Counted from the stretch's first letter, positions 6,786-16,472 are shown. The stretch is 37,912 bases of DNA from Bacteroidota bacterium (GCA_018336075.1 JAGXRB010000047.1:1-37912), one strand, 5' to 3'. Notes: generated by a model from the sequence alone, not told the origin. Numbers and translations are program-made.

Positions 6786-9257
6786 TTATGGTTTCACATA
6801 AACATTTCCCTGATTTCTGTATCCCGTCAAGTTGAGATACCAGTCAGGAAATAGTGTTCCTCCTGATGTGGCCCATTCGGCAAACTTAAGATGTGTTTGC
6901 AAAATATCTACTTTTTCAATTGGATAATCAAAGTTTACGGGTATTTCAATTGCCCATGGCAGATTGGAGTCTGTTTTGTAATACTTTCCTGTCTGAGGCG
7001 TTGAGTTGTCTTCCCACATCCCAAAATAAACCGGATCAACTAAAGCTGTAGGTGGGAAATCAAGTAAATGGATTTCCTTTCCCCGCTCCTGATTCACAAA
7101 GATGAATGGGTTGAAAGGTGCAATCCCGTAATTTGCCTGAGGTGTACTAAGTGTCATCGAAACAGAAATTGTATCTGTCTCAACATAAGCAAGTTCTGGC
7201 ACAGTATTCAGAAAATCAGGGCCCGGGTAAAGATCATTTATGGCATCCATCACAATCCAAACAGTTTGATTTGTGTGACCAGCTTCAAAACCTTTGGCAT
7301 CAAAATTAATTATTGATCCGGCGATAGCACCTCCGCTTACAGACGCAACATGGTCAGGAGCGATGTCAATCGCAACAGCAAAACCATTGTTTAAACTGGC
7401 TCCGGCAGCCATTAACCTGAATTTTCCATTCAAATCAACAAGTTCATTATCGGCATTGGTAACAATTTCGTACTGCATGATTACAACCATATCGTTAAAG
7501 TCAAAATCACCCATACCCGGCCACAAATCCTCAAATGCTATTGTTGAAAAATTATTCTCATTTGGATACCATGAACGGAAGGCTCTGTCAGGGTCGTTTG
7601 GGAATGCATCAAGCTCGTCCGGAACACCGTCACCATCCATATCAGTTACAGAAATACTTCCAAGCCCCTCGGGATTGCAAGCAGTAATGGCCAGAAAATT
7701 CTGCTCCGCGCCAATAGCAACAACAGTTGCTCCATTAATAAAGTGCTGAGAAACCGGCGTACCTGATAAAATATTCAGATTGTTTGTTGATAATTCTATT
7801 GGTCCAGAAACTGTTTGTGATGACATTGTAAACTCAGTTTCAGCCTTTATCGTATTGGTTGAACCTTGTCCGCTGATATTGGTATAAAGGAAATACTTTG
7901 GAGCTGAAATCATGCTTCCATCCTTCAGAATTGTATTGGCACCCCCATTTATTTGAATCCGATCATTACTTCGAAGGTAACCACTTTGGAAAACTATATT
8001 TCCTGAATTGAATTCGGCAAGGCCACCGCAAGTCATCATGCAATTATTTGTTACATTACTTCCAGCGTTAAATTTTATCTGACTTGCAGCGTTAATCGAG
8101 CCATTATTGACAACCGAACCGCTGGAATTCACATTAAAACTCCCTGCCCTCACATCCATATCGCCATTGTTGGTGAAAGTGCTGCCTCCATTGATATTGA
8201 ACCTGGAATTGGTTATAATAAAGCTACCATTGTTGACCATTGAACTTCCATTCAGTTCACTTTGGTCTCCGGCTGTGATTGTTCCATCGTTGGTGATGCT
8301 ACTTCCGGTATTGAGTTTTATAACACCAGCAGCACTGAAAGTTCCACTGTTTAACAAAGTGGCATTGTTCAAATTTACACCTGAACCAACACTAAGCACA
8401 CCGGTATTTACAAAAGGAGTGCTCAGCAATTGAAATGTTGTAAATCCTCCAATTGTCATTGTTCCATGATTTACAAATGTTCCGGTTGTACTCAAACCAC
8501 CACTGATTTGCAGTGAAGAATTTGCATAAACCTTTACACCATTGCCGGATCCCCACATCTGGATGCCATTTATATTGAGGCTTCCACCCTGAGTTACAAT
8601 AATCCAGCTATTCGTTCCAAGTGAAATATTCTGGCTTATATTGGCAGTTCCGCAAATTTTAAGGGTTCCACCACCATTCCAGGTTTGAAAAGTTATTGTG
8701 CCAGTAAAATTATCCTGAACACAGTATGTTTTGCCATTACCAATGTTATAGTTTCCGCTACCGGAAATAACCTGATCACAATCGTTACACTCCGGGCCAA
8801 CTTCCTGAACGGCATTCAAAGATTTAAAAAGCTGTTTGACTTCAGAACTTTCAAATGTGTAGCTCAACTGATTTCCCAAAACTGGAACTTCAACAATTTG
8901 TTGTGTACCTGCTGTTGTTTCCAAATACAAAAAAAGCGAATTCAGATAGGCCGGAATTCTTACTATTTGCTCAAAAGAGCTTTCTTTTGAAACACTGCCG
9001 CTCGCTATCAACAAGCCTCCGGAAAATGGATTTCCCTGATATATCGAAAGTTTAGACGTCAATGGGAAAAAGCCATTCACTGGCAATGAAATCTTTAAAC
9101 CAACGTCCAGCGTAGTTTTCCACTTAAAATCTGTCGGCACTTGCAGTTCAGATGTTTTCTCAGCCTTTTTCTGAATCTGTTCATGGTCTTTCCGGCATCC
9201 TGAAAACAAGCTGATAACTATCAAAACTAAGCTCAAAAGAATAACTTGCTTTTTCAT
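6786..9257 (-). CDS. Large lipoprotein with beta-solenoid repeats and LruC/DUF4842 domain
   Basis: The 823-residue product starts with a lipoprotein signal ending LFSGC (Cys21), followed by the charged segment RKDHEQ, which could act as a surface-export signal. Residues about 40-155 form a beta-rich domain. From about 165 to 480 there is a repeat region of short strands with recurrent NNG/NxG turns, read as a right-handed beta-solenoid. A Ca-binding-like segment DMDGDGVPDELDAFPND (539-555) leads into a C-terminal domain with WPGMGDFDFNDMVV (579-592), characteristic of the LruC/DUF4842 domain first named from a Leptospira lipoprotein. The function is unknown; a surface adhesin or matrix component is a guess. 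It stands alone, convergent with the upstream + strand gene. Confidence 0.85.
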   Translation of the reverse strand: MKKQVILLSLVLIVISLFSGCRKDHEQIQKKAEKTSELQVPTDFKWKTTLDVGLKISLPVNGFFPLTSKLSIYQGNPFSGGLLIASGSVSKESSFEQIVRIPAYLNSLFLYLETTAGTQQIVEVPVLGNQLSYTFESSEVKQLFKSLNAVQEVGPECNDCDQVISGSGNYNIGNGKTYCVQDNFTGTITFQTWNGGGTLKICGTANISQNISLGTNSWIIVTQGGSLNINGIQMWGSGNGVKVYANSSLQISGGLSTTGTFVNHGTMTIGGFTTFQLLSTPFVNTGVLSVGSGVNLNNATLLNSGTFSAAGVIKLNTGSSITNDGTITAGDQSELNGSSMVNNGSFIITNSRFNINGGSTFTNNGDMDVRAGSFNVNSSGSVVNNGSINAASQIKFNAGSNVTNNCMMTCGGLAEFNSGNIVFQSGYLRSNDRIQINGGANTILKDGSMISAPKYFLYTNISGQGSTNTIKAETEFTMSSQTVSGPIELSTNNLNILSGTPVSQHFINGATVVAIGAEQNFLAITACNPEGLGSISVTDMDGDGVPDELDAFPNDPDRAFRSWYPNENNFSTIAFEDLWPGMGDFDFNDMVVIMQYEIVTNADNELVDLNGKFRLMAAGASLNNGFAVAIDIAPDHVASVSGGAIAGSIINFDAKGFEAGHTNQTVWIVMDAINDLYPGPDFLNTVPELAYVETDTISVSMTLSTPQANYGIAPFNPFIFVNQERGKEIHLLDFPPTALVDPVYFGMWEDNSTPQTGKYYKTDSNLPWAIEIPVNFDYPIEKVDILQTHLKFAEWATSGGTLFPDWYLNLTGYRNQGNVYVKP
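8022..8477 (-). repeat. About eight 19-21-residue Asn/Gly repeats (beta-solenoid) within the LruC protein
   Basis: In the protein, units begin at about residues 261 (FVNHGTMTIGG), 282 (FVNTGVLSVGSG), 301 (LLNSGTFSAAG), 321 (ITNDGTITAG), 340 (MVNNGSFIITN), 361 (FTNNGDMDVRAG), 382 (VVNNGSINAAS) and 402 (VTNNCMMTCGG). The period is 19-21 residues, and each unit carries a hydrophobic-V/T-N-x-G turn and a second F/L-N-x-GS turn. The regular spacing suggests one solenoid coil per unit with an Asn ladder. The DNA copies have diverged, so this is a protein-level repeat. Confidence 0.8.
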
Positions 9258-9469
9258 AAATCAATATTTTTATATATAGAATATATCTAAAATCACGCCA
9301 AATTGTATATGTTACTCAATATATGACACTTAGTGGTACTGTAGGTTACAGCTATTATTCCGAATTAGGATGATATTCCAAATTATAGAAATATTCTCAT
9401 TTTACAGCATTTCTTTCATAAAAAACCCTGTCTCTGCTATTGCAAAAACTAGATTTGAAATGCAGAGTT

Positions 9470-10861
9470 TTACTTCAAAACAAGATATCCCCATGCCGGA
9501 AGTGTAGAGGCGCCCGAGGCAAGAATCTCCACTGCCTCGCCAGAAATGAGATCAGTATAAATACCTTCAAAATTCTTGTCAGAAACAGTGAATTCCACAT
9601 TCTCTCCGGTAACATTGATCAAAACAAGGACACGGTTATCATTCTTTTCACGCACAAAAGAAAGAACTTCAGCGGCTTTATCTGTCTCAATCTCTGTGAA
9701 AGAACCACCATTATCAGCATTCCAAAGGCTTTCATTGTCTTTTTTGATTGAATTAAGACAAGCATAAAAAGCAGTAAAGTCATTTTCTTTTGTCCAGTCG
9801 ATTTCATCCTTCTCAAAGAAAAGCAAACGGTGATTCAATGCAACTTCCTGTCCGTTGTAAATCATCGGAAACCCGGGAATAGTGTAACTCATTACAGCAA
9901 AAGCTTTTGCACCCTCGCCCATTCTTTCGAATTCAGTTCCGTTCCAGGAGTTTTCATCATGATTTGAAGTAAACATCATGCGGTAAGCCGAAGGCGCAAA
10001 AATGCTGTCTTCCTTTGCAAAATATTTCCAAACATCTTTTGCTGTTTTTTCACCTTTGGCAATATGATTCATGATATGATGAAATTCCCAGCCATAGTTG
10101 GCATCAAATGCTTTCTGCATAAGGTCGCGCTGACCTTCATCTTCAGCCAACATAAATACTGGTTTGATGGCATCCAACTCAACACGGGCTTTTTCCCAAA
10201 ATGCTGTAGGCACCATTCCTGCCACATCACAGCGATATCCATCAATGTTCGCTTCTTCTACCCAAAATTTCAATGCATCAATCATGGCATCCCAAAGTTC
10301 CGGATTCTCATTGTAGTTCAAGTGCGCCACATCGGTCCAGTCGTAAGGAGAGATTATTTCTCCGTTTTCATCACGGTTATACCAATCAGGATGTTCTGTT
10401 ACCCATTGATGATCAAAGGAAGTGTGATTGGCAACCCAGTCAAGAATTACTTTAAAGCCCATATCATGCGCTTGCTCAACCAGTTTTTTAAAATCTTCGA
10501 AGTTTCCAAATTCAGGGTTGACAGCTTTATAATCCTTAATTGAATAATAGCTGCCAAGACCACCCTTTCGGTTAAGTTCGCCAATAGGATGAATGGGCAT
10601 AAACCAAAGAATATCCACTCCAAGTTCCTTTAAACGTGGCAGATGAGTCGCAAAAGCATCAAAAGTTCCTTCTTTTGTGAATTGCCGCGTATTGACTTCA
10701 TAGATTACTGCATCTTTAGCCCAGGCTGGAGTTACTACTTCTGAAAAAGGCTTTACAAAAGTACTTTCTTCACTTTTCTTGGTTGCGCAGGCAAAAAATC
10801 CCATCGATATAACTACAAGCGAAAGTGCGATAATAATCAGGTGAATCATTGATTTTTTCAT
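9470..10861 (-). CDS. GH13 alpha-amylase family lipoprotein
   Basis: The 463-residue protein has a lipoprotein signal ending GFFAC (Cys25) and a GH13 (beta/alpha)8 domain. The conserved regions are DWVANH (141-146), GYRCDVA with nucleophile Asp212, MLAEDE with acid/base Glu240, and FTSNHDEN with the stabilising Asp302. The catalytic triad is therefore intact. A short all-beta C-terminal domain covers about 385-463. It is the third gene of a same-strand set with a GH31 enzyme and a SusA-like GH13, 39 bases after the GH31 gene. It probably cleaves alpha-1,4 links of starch or maltodextrins at the membrane; the precise specificity is not readable. The 212 bases between this gene and the LruC gene hold no gene that I can support. 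Confidence 0.93.
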   Translation of the reverse strand: MKKSMIHLIIIALSLVVISMGFFACATKKSEESTFVKPFSEVVTPAWAKDAVIYEVNTRQFTKEGTFDAFATHLPRLKELGVDILWFMPIHPIGELNRKGGLGSYYSIKDYKAVNPEFGNFEDFKKLVEQAHDMGFKVILDWVANHTSFDHQWVTEHPDWYNRDENGEIISPYDWTDVAHLNYNENPELWDAMIDALKFWVEEANIDGYRCDVAGMVPTAFWEKARVELDAIKPVFMLAEDEGQRDLMQKAFDANYGWEFHHIMNHIAKGEKTAKDVWKYFAKEDSIFAPSAYRMMFTSNHDENSWNGTEFERMGEGAKAFAVMSYTIPGFPMIYNGQEVALNHRLLFFEKDEIDWTKENDFTAFYACLNSIKKDNESLWNADNGGSFTEIETDKAAEVLSFVREKNDNRVLVLINVTGENVEFTVSDKNFEGIYTDLISGEAVEILASGASTLPAWGYLVLK

Positions 10862-10900
10862 GTTAATTTTGTTTACGTTATTATTTTAATTTGCCAGATT

Positions 10901-13759
10901 CTATTTGGCTAAAATTACTGTTTCATGACCTGGCCAAACAACCCTTATATGCCACTGACCGTTTTCATCCTGCCAAAAACCAGGTTTAATTCCTTGATGG
11001 TCTTCCTTTTCTAATTCACTGAGCTTTTTGCCATCATATTGAATCTCTTTGAGCTTTTTTTCAAGACCATAAACAACAACTTCTAAAAGTCTTGATTCAG
11101 GCATACCCGACCAACCCTTTCCTGTCCGGTTCAGAGCAATAGTTATTTCTCCCTTCTCAAGTTTCCCATCAAAATGCAAAAGTTCATAATCTCCGGATTC
11201 ATAGGCTCCGAAGCTACTGCCATCATCTTCAAACATTTTTCCAGAGAAATTTCCATCAGCGCCCGGAAGATAAGTATGTAAAACCAAATTTCTTGAACTG
11301 TAATAATCTGTTGTATTTACCGATGGTACTCTTGGAATAAAGCTTCCGGCTTTAACAAAAACAGGGATACTTTCCAAAGCTGTTTGAACGAGAATGCTTT
11401 TTCCACCATTGTGTTTTTGGCCTGACCAGAAATGATACCAAAGGCCTTTTGGCAATTCAACCGGCATCTTTTGAACATTACTTTCAGTTACTGGTATGAC
11501 CAAAAGATTGTCTCCGAAATAGTAACTTTCGAATGACTCACTGAATCTTTCATCATCCGGATGGTAAAAGAATAATGGTTTTGTAATTGGTAGCCCGGTT
11601 TGTGAATTTTCCCATGCTGCTGTATAGATATAGGGAAGTAATTCATAGCGCATTTTCATGAAATGCCGGACAATTCGTTTGGTCGTATCATTAAAAAAGA
11701 TTGGCTCAGAAGGAATTACCGATCCATGCGGGCGCAAAATTGGAGTAAAAACAGAAAACTGCAGCCAACGTGTATACAATTCGTCATCTTTCACACCGGT
11801 GGCAAACCCACCTGCATCAGAATGCATATAAGGGACACCCGACATACTCATATTCAGCATAGCGGGCAACTGCGCCTTCATCCCTTTCCAGCTGCGACTA
11901 ACATCGCCGGTCCAGGGCACAATGCCATACCTTTGTGTACCGGCAAAACCGCTTCTTGCAAGAAAAAACAATCTTTTTTCAGGGAAGTCTTTACTGAAAT
12001 TATCGAAAATTGTTTTCGACCAGTAATGGCCGTAAATATTGTGTACTTCGTCAGCCTTACCCAAAACATGAAACATATCGGAAGGATGACTTTCGGGCTC
12101 ACCGAGATCACCCCAAAGGCCTTCAATTCCTATATCAAACTGTTTTCTGTATTCTTTCCATAGCCATTGCTGCGCTTCAGGTTTAAAAATATCTATCAGA
12201 GAACCATTGCCAAAATAAAATTGCTTGTCCACATAGGTCTGTCCTGAACTATCGGTTGCCAGAATTCCTAAATCATTAGCAATTTGCCAGTTAGCAAGCG
12301 TATCAATGATGTATGGTTCAGAAATAGTGATAGTTTTTACGCCTTTATTTCGGAAATTAGCAATCATTTTTTCAGGCTCAGGCCAGCTTGGTTTCCACCA
12401 ATCGAGACGACCCAAATGCCCTAAGATACTATCTCCAAACCAATAGAAATCGAGAATAATTGCGTCAATCGGAAAATCTTCAGCAATCATTTGGTCGACT
12501 ATTTCAGTGGTTTCTTTCTGGGTTCGGTAGGCCATTCTTGATTGGAGATTTCCGAAAGCCCATCTGGGAAGCATTGGTTGCAAACCTGTGAGGGCGCTGT
12601 ATTGCTGCATTAGAAGTGGATAATTTTTTGCAGTTGCAATAAAATAGCGCATTGGGCCGCCGGCAGCTCCAAATTCAAGTACTCCGTCGCCTTTGCTATC
12701 AACATCAAACCATGCTTTGTGTGGATTATCAACCAACAAAAGGTATTTTTCGGATGATACAAGCAAGGGAACCATGTAGTTCAATTCGGTAGCACCAAAT
12801 TCATAATTATAATCAGGCCTGTTGTATAATCCGAGTTTTCGTCCGCGAAGGTTAATTCCGCTTGCACGGCCACCACTTCCATAGAGTTTTTCATCCTGAT
12901 CGAGCTTGAATCGAAATCCATTTCCATCAGTGCGCGAAAAAAAACCTCGTTCCTGAATTAAAATATTTTTTCCATTGCTGAGATAGCTGATTTTAAATGG
13001 TTTTTTCTGCACCAGAACCTGCAATCCAGGTAAATCATACATTATTTTATCTCCAGCTTCAGCGAGAAAAGTCCGGACATCAGAAGGCTGCTTAATGACT
13101 GAGTGAGATGGTGCAAACTTTTCAAAGCCATCAGGATGCCAGCTTGTTTCAACAATGCTGTCACTAAAAGGTCTTACAACAATGGTTCCCTGATCTGTTT
13201 CAATAAAAAGATTTCCCGTTTTAAGCTGATGGTTTTTATAAACTATTTCATTAAAAAGATATGCTGCAGGTTTTGCTTCAAAGGGTTTATAGCCATCAAT
13301 GGGAACATAAATATCAGTATTGGCAGCTGTTTTTCCAACCCTGCCTCCATTCAGATCGCGAAAAACAAACGCAATCATATTCACTTTTATATCATCCGTT
13401 ACGCCAAATAGATCCATTGGCACAAAGCTGGCCTCATAAAGATTATCTGCTTTTTTGATCATCTCAACACGTGCATCATCTGCACCCCAGTTGCCCACTA
13501 CAAATTTCCAGTCGCGCTCATCACGACTTTGATTGGTTATCAGGCCGGCATGGAAATAAACTTTTCCGTAAATATCTTTCAATTCCTGATTTCCCTTTGT
13601 TGCATCAAACAGAATGGTTATTTCATCAGTCATTTTAGGAGAAACAGGACTTACAGTCACCTCCTGAGCCAATAAAGGCATCATCAAAATGAAGGAAAGT
13701 GCAAATGCAACATGCTTTTTTAAAGCAAGAAATGAATGGAAAGTTTTGTATAAAATCAT
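10901..13759 (-). CDS. GH31 alpha-glucosidase family protein, secreted
   Basis: The 952-residue product has an N-terminal signal peptide (hydrophobic core about 17-30, ending PLLAQ). An extra N-terminal Ig/CBM-like domain (about 34-155, with KVYFHAGL and DDARVEM) precedes the GH31 N-terminal beta domain (about 160-390) and the catalytic barrel. The nucleophile is Asp551 in EGLWGDLGEPE and the acid/base is Asp619 in PWTGDVSRSW, both in the classic GH31 setting. C-terminal beta domains, including a DUF5110-like segment, finish the protein. GH31 alpha-glucosidases release glucose from the non-reducing ends of oligosaccharides; some members act on xylosides or as transglycosidases. It lies between two GH13 genes, 18 bases after the SusA-like gene, which supports a maltodextrin substrate. 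Confidence 0.93.
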   Translation of the reverse strand: MILYKTFHSFLALKKHVAFALSFILMMPLLAQEVTVSPVSPKMTDEITILFDATKGNQELKDIYGKVYFHAGLITNQSRDERDWKFVVGNWGADDARVEMIKKADNLYEASFVPMDLFGVTDDIKVNMIAFVFRDLNGGRVGKTAANTDIYVPIDGYKPFEAKPAAYLFNEIVYKNHQLKTGNLFIETDQGTIVVRPFSDSIVETSWHPDGFEKFAPSHSVIKQPSDVRTFLAEAGDKIMYDLPGLQVLVQKKPFKISYLSNGKNILIQERGFFSRTDGNGFRFKLDQDEKLYGSGGRASGINLRGRKLGLYNRPDYNYEFGATELNYMVPLLVSSEKYLLLVDNPHKAWFDVDSKGDGVLEFGAAGGPMRYFIATAKNYPLLMQQYSALTGLQPMLPRWAFGNLQSRMAYRTQKETTEIVDQMIAEDFPIDAIILDFYWFGDSILGHLGRLDWWKPSWPEPEKMIANFRNKGVKTITISEPYIIDTLANWQIANDLGILATDSSGQTYVDKQFYFGNGSLIDIFKPEAQQWLWKEYRKQFDIGIEGLWGDLGEPESHPSDMFHVLGKADEVHNIYGHYWSKTIFDNFSKDFPEKRLFFLARSGFAGTQRYGIVPWTGDVSRSWKGMKAQLPAMLNMSMSGVPYMHSDAGGFATGVKDDELYTRWLQFSVFTPILRPHGSVIPSEPIFFNDTTKRIVRHFMKMRYELLPYIYTAAWENSQTGLPITKPLFFYHPDDERFSESFESYYFGDNLLVIPVTESNVQKMPVELPKGLWYHFWSGQKHNGGKSILVQTALESIPVFVKAGSFIPRVPSVNTTDYYSSRNLVLHTYLPGADGNFSGKMFEDDGSSFGAYESGDYELLHFDGKLEKGEITIALNRTGKGWSGMPESRLLEVVVYGLEKKLKEIQYDGKKLSELEKEDHQGIKPGFWQDENGQWHIRVVWPGHETVILAK

Positions 13760-13777
13760 TGTTATGTCGTTAGTCTT

Positions 13778-15643
13778 TTACTTTTTCAATTCGATAATTC
13801 TTGCAGACATTGCGGGAACAGAAATCATTTTCAATTGGTCGAAATAAGTGCGGTGCAGTAAATCTGTACCAGTTGCGAACCCTTCCAGATTTTCATTAAA
13901 CCGCTCTGTTTTAATGGTTTTACTTTCTTCATTGTTATTGAGAATCACCATAACAGTTTCATCTTCATTGTAACGGAAATAAACATAAACGCCATCTGCA
14001 GGGACATAATGTTTCAGCATTCCATCATGAATTACCTTTTTGTTTTTACGCCACTGCAATAGCATTCGAAGAAAATCACCCGCTTCATTTTGATCTGCTG
14101 TAAGCCCTTGCTTTTTAAATGCATTGATTTCATCACCTGACCAGCCTCCAGGAAAATCCTCTCTGATAAATCCGTGTCCGTCATGCTCCCATCCTGTCAT
14201 CAATATTTCAGTACCATAATAGATTTGTGGAAAACCTCTTACTGTCATTAAAAAAGCCATTGCCATTTTAAATTTACGCATATCCTCCTTCAAAACTGTA
14301 TAAATACGATCGGCATCATGATTGTCAGCAAAAACAACAATATTCTGAGGATTGCTGTAAAGATAATCAAGACTTAATGATTCATAAAGCTTTGAAACCC
14401 CTGAACTCCAGCCATGACCTTCATTGAAAGCACTTCCGATGGCATATTTAAGTGGAAAATCAAACAGATAGTTCAGGTGAGAATTGTACCCATCAGCATT
14501 GCTTGCATCCTCCATCCAATAAGCTACCTGAGGAGCTGTATTAAGCCAAACTTCGCCCACAACTGAAAAATTCGGATATTCAAAGCGTAGTCTCTGCATC
14601 CATTCTTTCATGACTTCCTTACCTGAATAAGGATACGTATCCATTCTTATTCCATCAAGTCCGGCATACTCAACCCACCATATACTATTCTGAATGAGAT
14701 AGTTCGCTACGTAAGGATTTTCCTGATTCAGATCTGCCATTGTTGTGTCAAACCATCCTTTTAACATTAATTTCTTGTCATGCTCCGATGCATATGGATC
14801 AACAAGTGTTCCTCCACGATAATTTGATCGTGTATATTCAGGCCATTGATTAATCCAGTCTTTCATGGGTAAATCCTTCAACCACCAATGACTTGTTCCA
14901 AAATGATTGAAAACCATATCTTTTATGATGCGCAAACCTTTTTTACCTGCTTCTTCGATAAGTAAACGATAATCTTCATTCGTTCCAAAACGGGCATCAA
15001 CTTTATAAAAATCCGTAATTGCATAGCCATGATAAGTTACGGCTGGCATATTGTTTTCGAGTACAGGATTTAACCATAGCGCAGTAACACCCAAATCTTG
15101 AAAATAGTCAAGATTATCTCTGATTCCCTTTATATCGCCACCATGTCGGCCATTAGGATTGCTTCGGTTCAATTTTTCCAACATTCCGTCTACATTATCG
15201 TTCGAAGGATCACCATTGGCAAACCGGTCGGGCATAAGCAGATAAATGACATCACTGTTGTTAAAACCTTGTCGTTCGGCTGAACCTTTGGCTCTTTCAC
15301 GCAATTCATAGTTGAAAGTCAAAGGCTTTTTTTTGCCGGTCTCAAAAACTATCTGAAAAGTCCCGGGCTGCACTTCAGGTGATAAAACAAGATTCAGAAA
15401 AAGATAATTAGGGTTTTCAACCAAAACCGTTTCTTTCAGCTGAATTCCGGGATAGTTAATGCTGACGCGCGTTTTTCCAATGTCTTTGCCATTTACCATT
15501 AACTGTAGTTCAGTGTTTTTCATGCCAGCCCACCAAAACGGAGGTTCAATGCGGTTCAACTCCTGACTATGTAATGAACCCATCGGAATAAAATAAAATA
15601 TTGCCAGAACGGCAAGGATAAAGAGATTGATTTTGTGCTTCAT
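13778..15643 (-). CDS. susA: SusA-like neopullulanase/cyclomaltodextrinase (GH13)
   Basis: The 621-residue length, signal peptide (residues 1 to about 27, ending LHSQ), N-terminal early-set domain (about 30-115) and order of motifs match Bacteroides SusA, a periplasmic neopullulanase of about 617 residues. GH13 regions are visible: a Ca/substrate segment YLLMPDRFANGDPSND (134-149), DMVFNH (242-247), GIRMDTYPY with nucleophile Asp335, GEVW with acid/base Glu364, and FADNHD with Asp443. The C-terminal domain is the usual beta-sandwich. It leads the three-gene glycoside hydrolase set. Unlike the classic sus locus, no susC, susD, susE/F or susR gene is seen next to it. The gene symbol rests on architecture, not on an alignment. 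Confidence 0.87.
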   Translation of the reverse strand: MKHKINLFILAVLAIFYFIPMGSLHSQELNRIEPPFWWAGMKNTELQLMVNGKDIGKTRVSINYPGIQLKETVLVENPNYLFLNLVLSPEVQPGTFQIVFETGKKKPLTFNYELRERAKGSAERQGFNNSDVIYLLMPDRFANGDPSNDNVDGMLEKLNRSNPNGRHGGDIKGIRDNLDYFQDLGVTALWLNPVLENNMPAVTYHGYAITDFYKVDARFGTNEDYRLLIEEAGKKGLRIIKDMVFNHFGTSHWWLKDLPMKDWINQWPEYTRSNYRGGTLVDPYASEHDKKLMLKGWFDTTMADLNQENPYVANYLIQNSIWWVEYAGLDGIRMDTYPYSGKEVMKEWMQRLRFEYPNFSVVGEVWLNTAPQVAYWMEDASNADGYNSHLNYLFDFPLKYAIGSAFNEGHGWSSGVSKLYESLSLDYLYSNPQNIVVFADNHDADRIYTVLKEDMRKFKMAMAFLMTVRGFPQIYYGTEILMTGWEHDGHGFIREDFPGGWSGDEINAFKKQGLTADQNEAGDFLRMLLQWRKNKKVIHDGMLKHYVPADGVYVYFRYNEDETVMVILNNNEESKTIKTERFNENLEGFATGTDLLHRTYFDQLKMISVPAMSARIIELKK

Positions 15644-15958
15644 CGTGATATGGTTAATAATTATTTTTTCGCTGTTTTAAAAACGGACACCCCGATTAAT
15701 AACATATTCCTGTAGTTGGGACTTTCTGAATGTGCTTGAAAAGGGTGAACTTCTATTTTCGATATAAAAATACAATATTCTTACATCTGCTTGACTAAAA
15801 ATCGAATGATTCGAAACCCTGAACCGTGCAAACGATTGAAAAGCAAGTTTATCCTTTAAAGCAGAAAAGAATTTGAGTGTTTTTATTAAGTGTTTTTTAA
15901 GAATCAAAAAAAAAGCTGCACATAATGCAGCTTCAATTTCAATCTCTTATCAAAACGA
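15644..15958 (-). other. 315-base intergenic region upstream of the GH operon
   Basis: The part next to the DUF302 gene is that gene's terminator. The rest is AT-rich and must carry the promoter of the susA-like operon. A near-consensus -7 box (TATTTTTA on the - strand, 15765-15772) is present without a convincing -33 TTG. I saw no tRNA, riboswitch or clear LacI-type palindrome. A 76-codon open frame on the - strand is low-complexity and unlikely to be a gene. Confidence 0.5.
15905..15933 (-). terminator. Rho-independent terminator after the DUF302 gene
   Basis: On the - strand an 8-bp perfect stem (aagctgca/tgcagctt; 15913-15920 with 15926-15933) with a 5-base loop runs into a U stretch corresponding to the A run at 15905-15914. 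Confidence 0.9.
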
Positions 15959-16435
15959 TTAGTTGATAGCAGCCTCAATCATTTTTTCGTTATCTAAAAA
16001 AGCCTCGGACATAACTTTATCAATAATTCCTCCCATTGCACTCGCCATAAGCGAAGAATTCATGCGCGACATATAGACTTTTCCATCCGCTTTTTCATAA
16101 ATTGCCACCCTACACGGCATCATAGAAGATACAATCCGCTCTTCGCTTTCTCTTAATATTTTTTCTGCATGATCAGGATGACAAAGTTCAAAAACCTTTA
16201 CCGGACGAACCGTTTTTCCAAAATTGTGCATCGTAGCCTGAAGGTCGTGCACAGCAGGAATCTTCCAGCCTTGTTTTAATACAGCTTGTTCAAACTTTTG
16301 AACTGTTGTGTCAAAATCAGAGGAACTTGAACTTTCGATCAACATCATGCCTGGCATGAGTTTAAATAAAACAAACCCGGCAATTATCACTCCGGCAAAA
16401 AAGGCAACTAAGCCTGTAAGAATACTTTTTTTCAT
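15959..16435 (-). CDS. DUF302 domain protein with N-terminal membrane anchor
   Basis: The 158-residue protein begins with a Lys-rich start and one hydrophobic segment (about 7-30) that probably anchors it in the membrane with the DUF302 domain outside. The domain shows the family pattern: DFDTTVQKFEQAVLKQGWKIP, the FELCHPDHAEKIL segment and MMPCRVAIYEKADGKVYMSRMN. DUF302 proteins have a compact alpha/beta fold and unknown function; some occur with thiosulfate/sulfur or metal-related genes. Two conserved cysteines (in ELCHP and MPCR) are notable. The gene is divergent from the YciI-like gene. A consensus -7 box lies about 38 bases upstream of the start and a terminator follows. Confidence 0.88.
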   Translation of the reverse strand: MKKSILTGLVAFFAGVIIAGFVLFKLMPGMMLIESSSSSDFDTTVQKFEQAVLKQGWKIPAVHDLQATMHNFGKTVRPVKVFELCHPDHAEKILRESEERIVSSMMPCRVAIYEKADGKVYMSRMNSSLMASAMGGIIDKVMSEAFLDNEKMIEAAIN

Positions 16436-16472
16436 TTCGTTAGATATTAGTTGAATAAATAATTTAATAGCA

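Noticed and set aside
7294-7749. 151-codon + strand ORF
   Set aside because: Antisense shadow of the LruC-domain gene; Ser/Pro/Leu-rich translation comes from the repetitive codons on the other strand.
9432-9467. Hairpin after the GH13 lipoprotein gene as a terminator
   Set aside because: Only a 6-bp stem with a 24-base loop, and the U run is displaced six bases from the stem.
11663-12163. 166-codon + strand ORF
   Set aside because: Antisense to the GH31 catalytic region, including the nucleophile segment; no domain pattern.
15677-15907. 76-codon - strand ORF upstream of the susA-like gene
   Set aside because: Low-complexity, Phe/Ser/Lys-rich translation, no family pattern; it overlaps the operon's likely promoter region and the DUF302 terminator.
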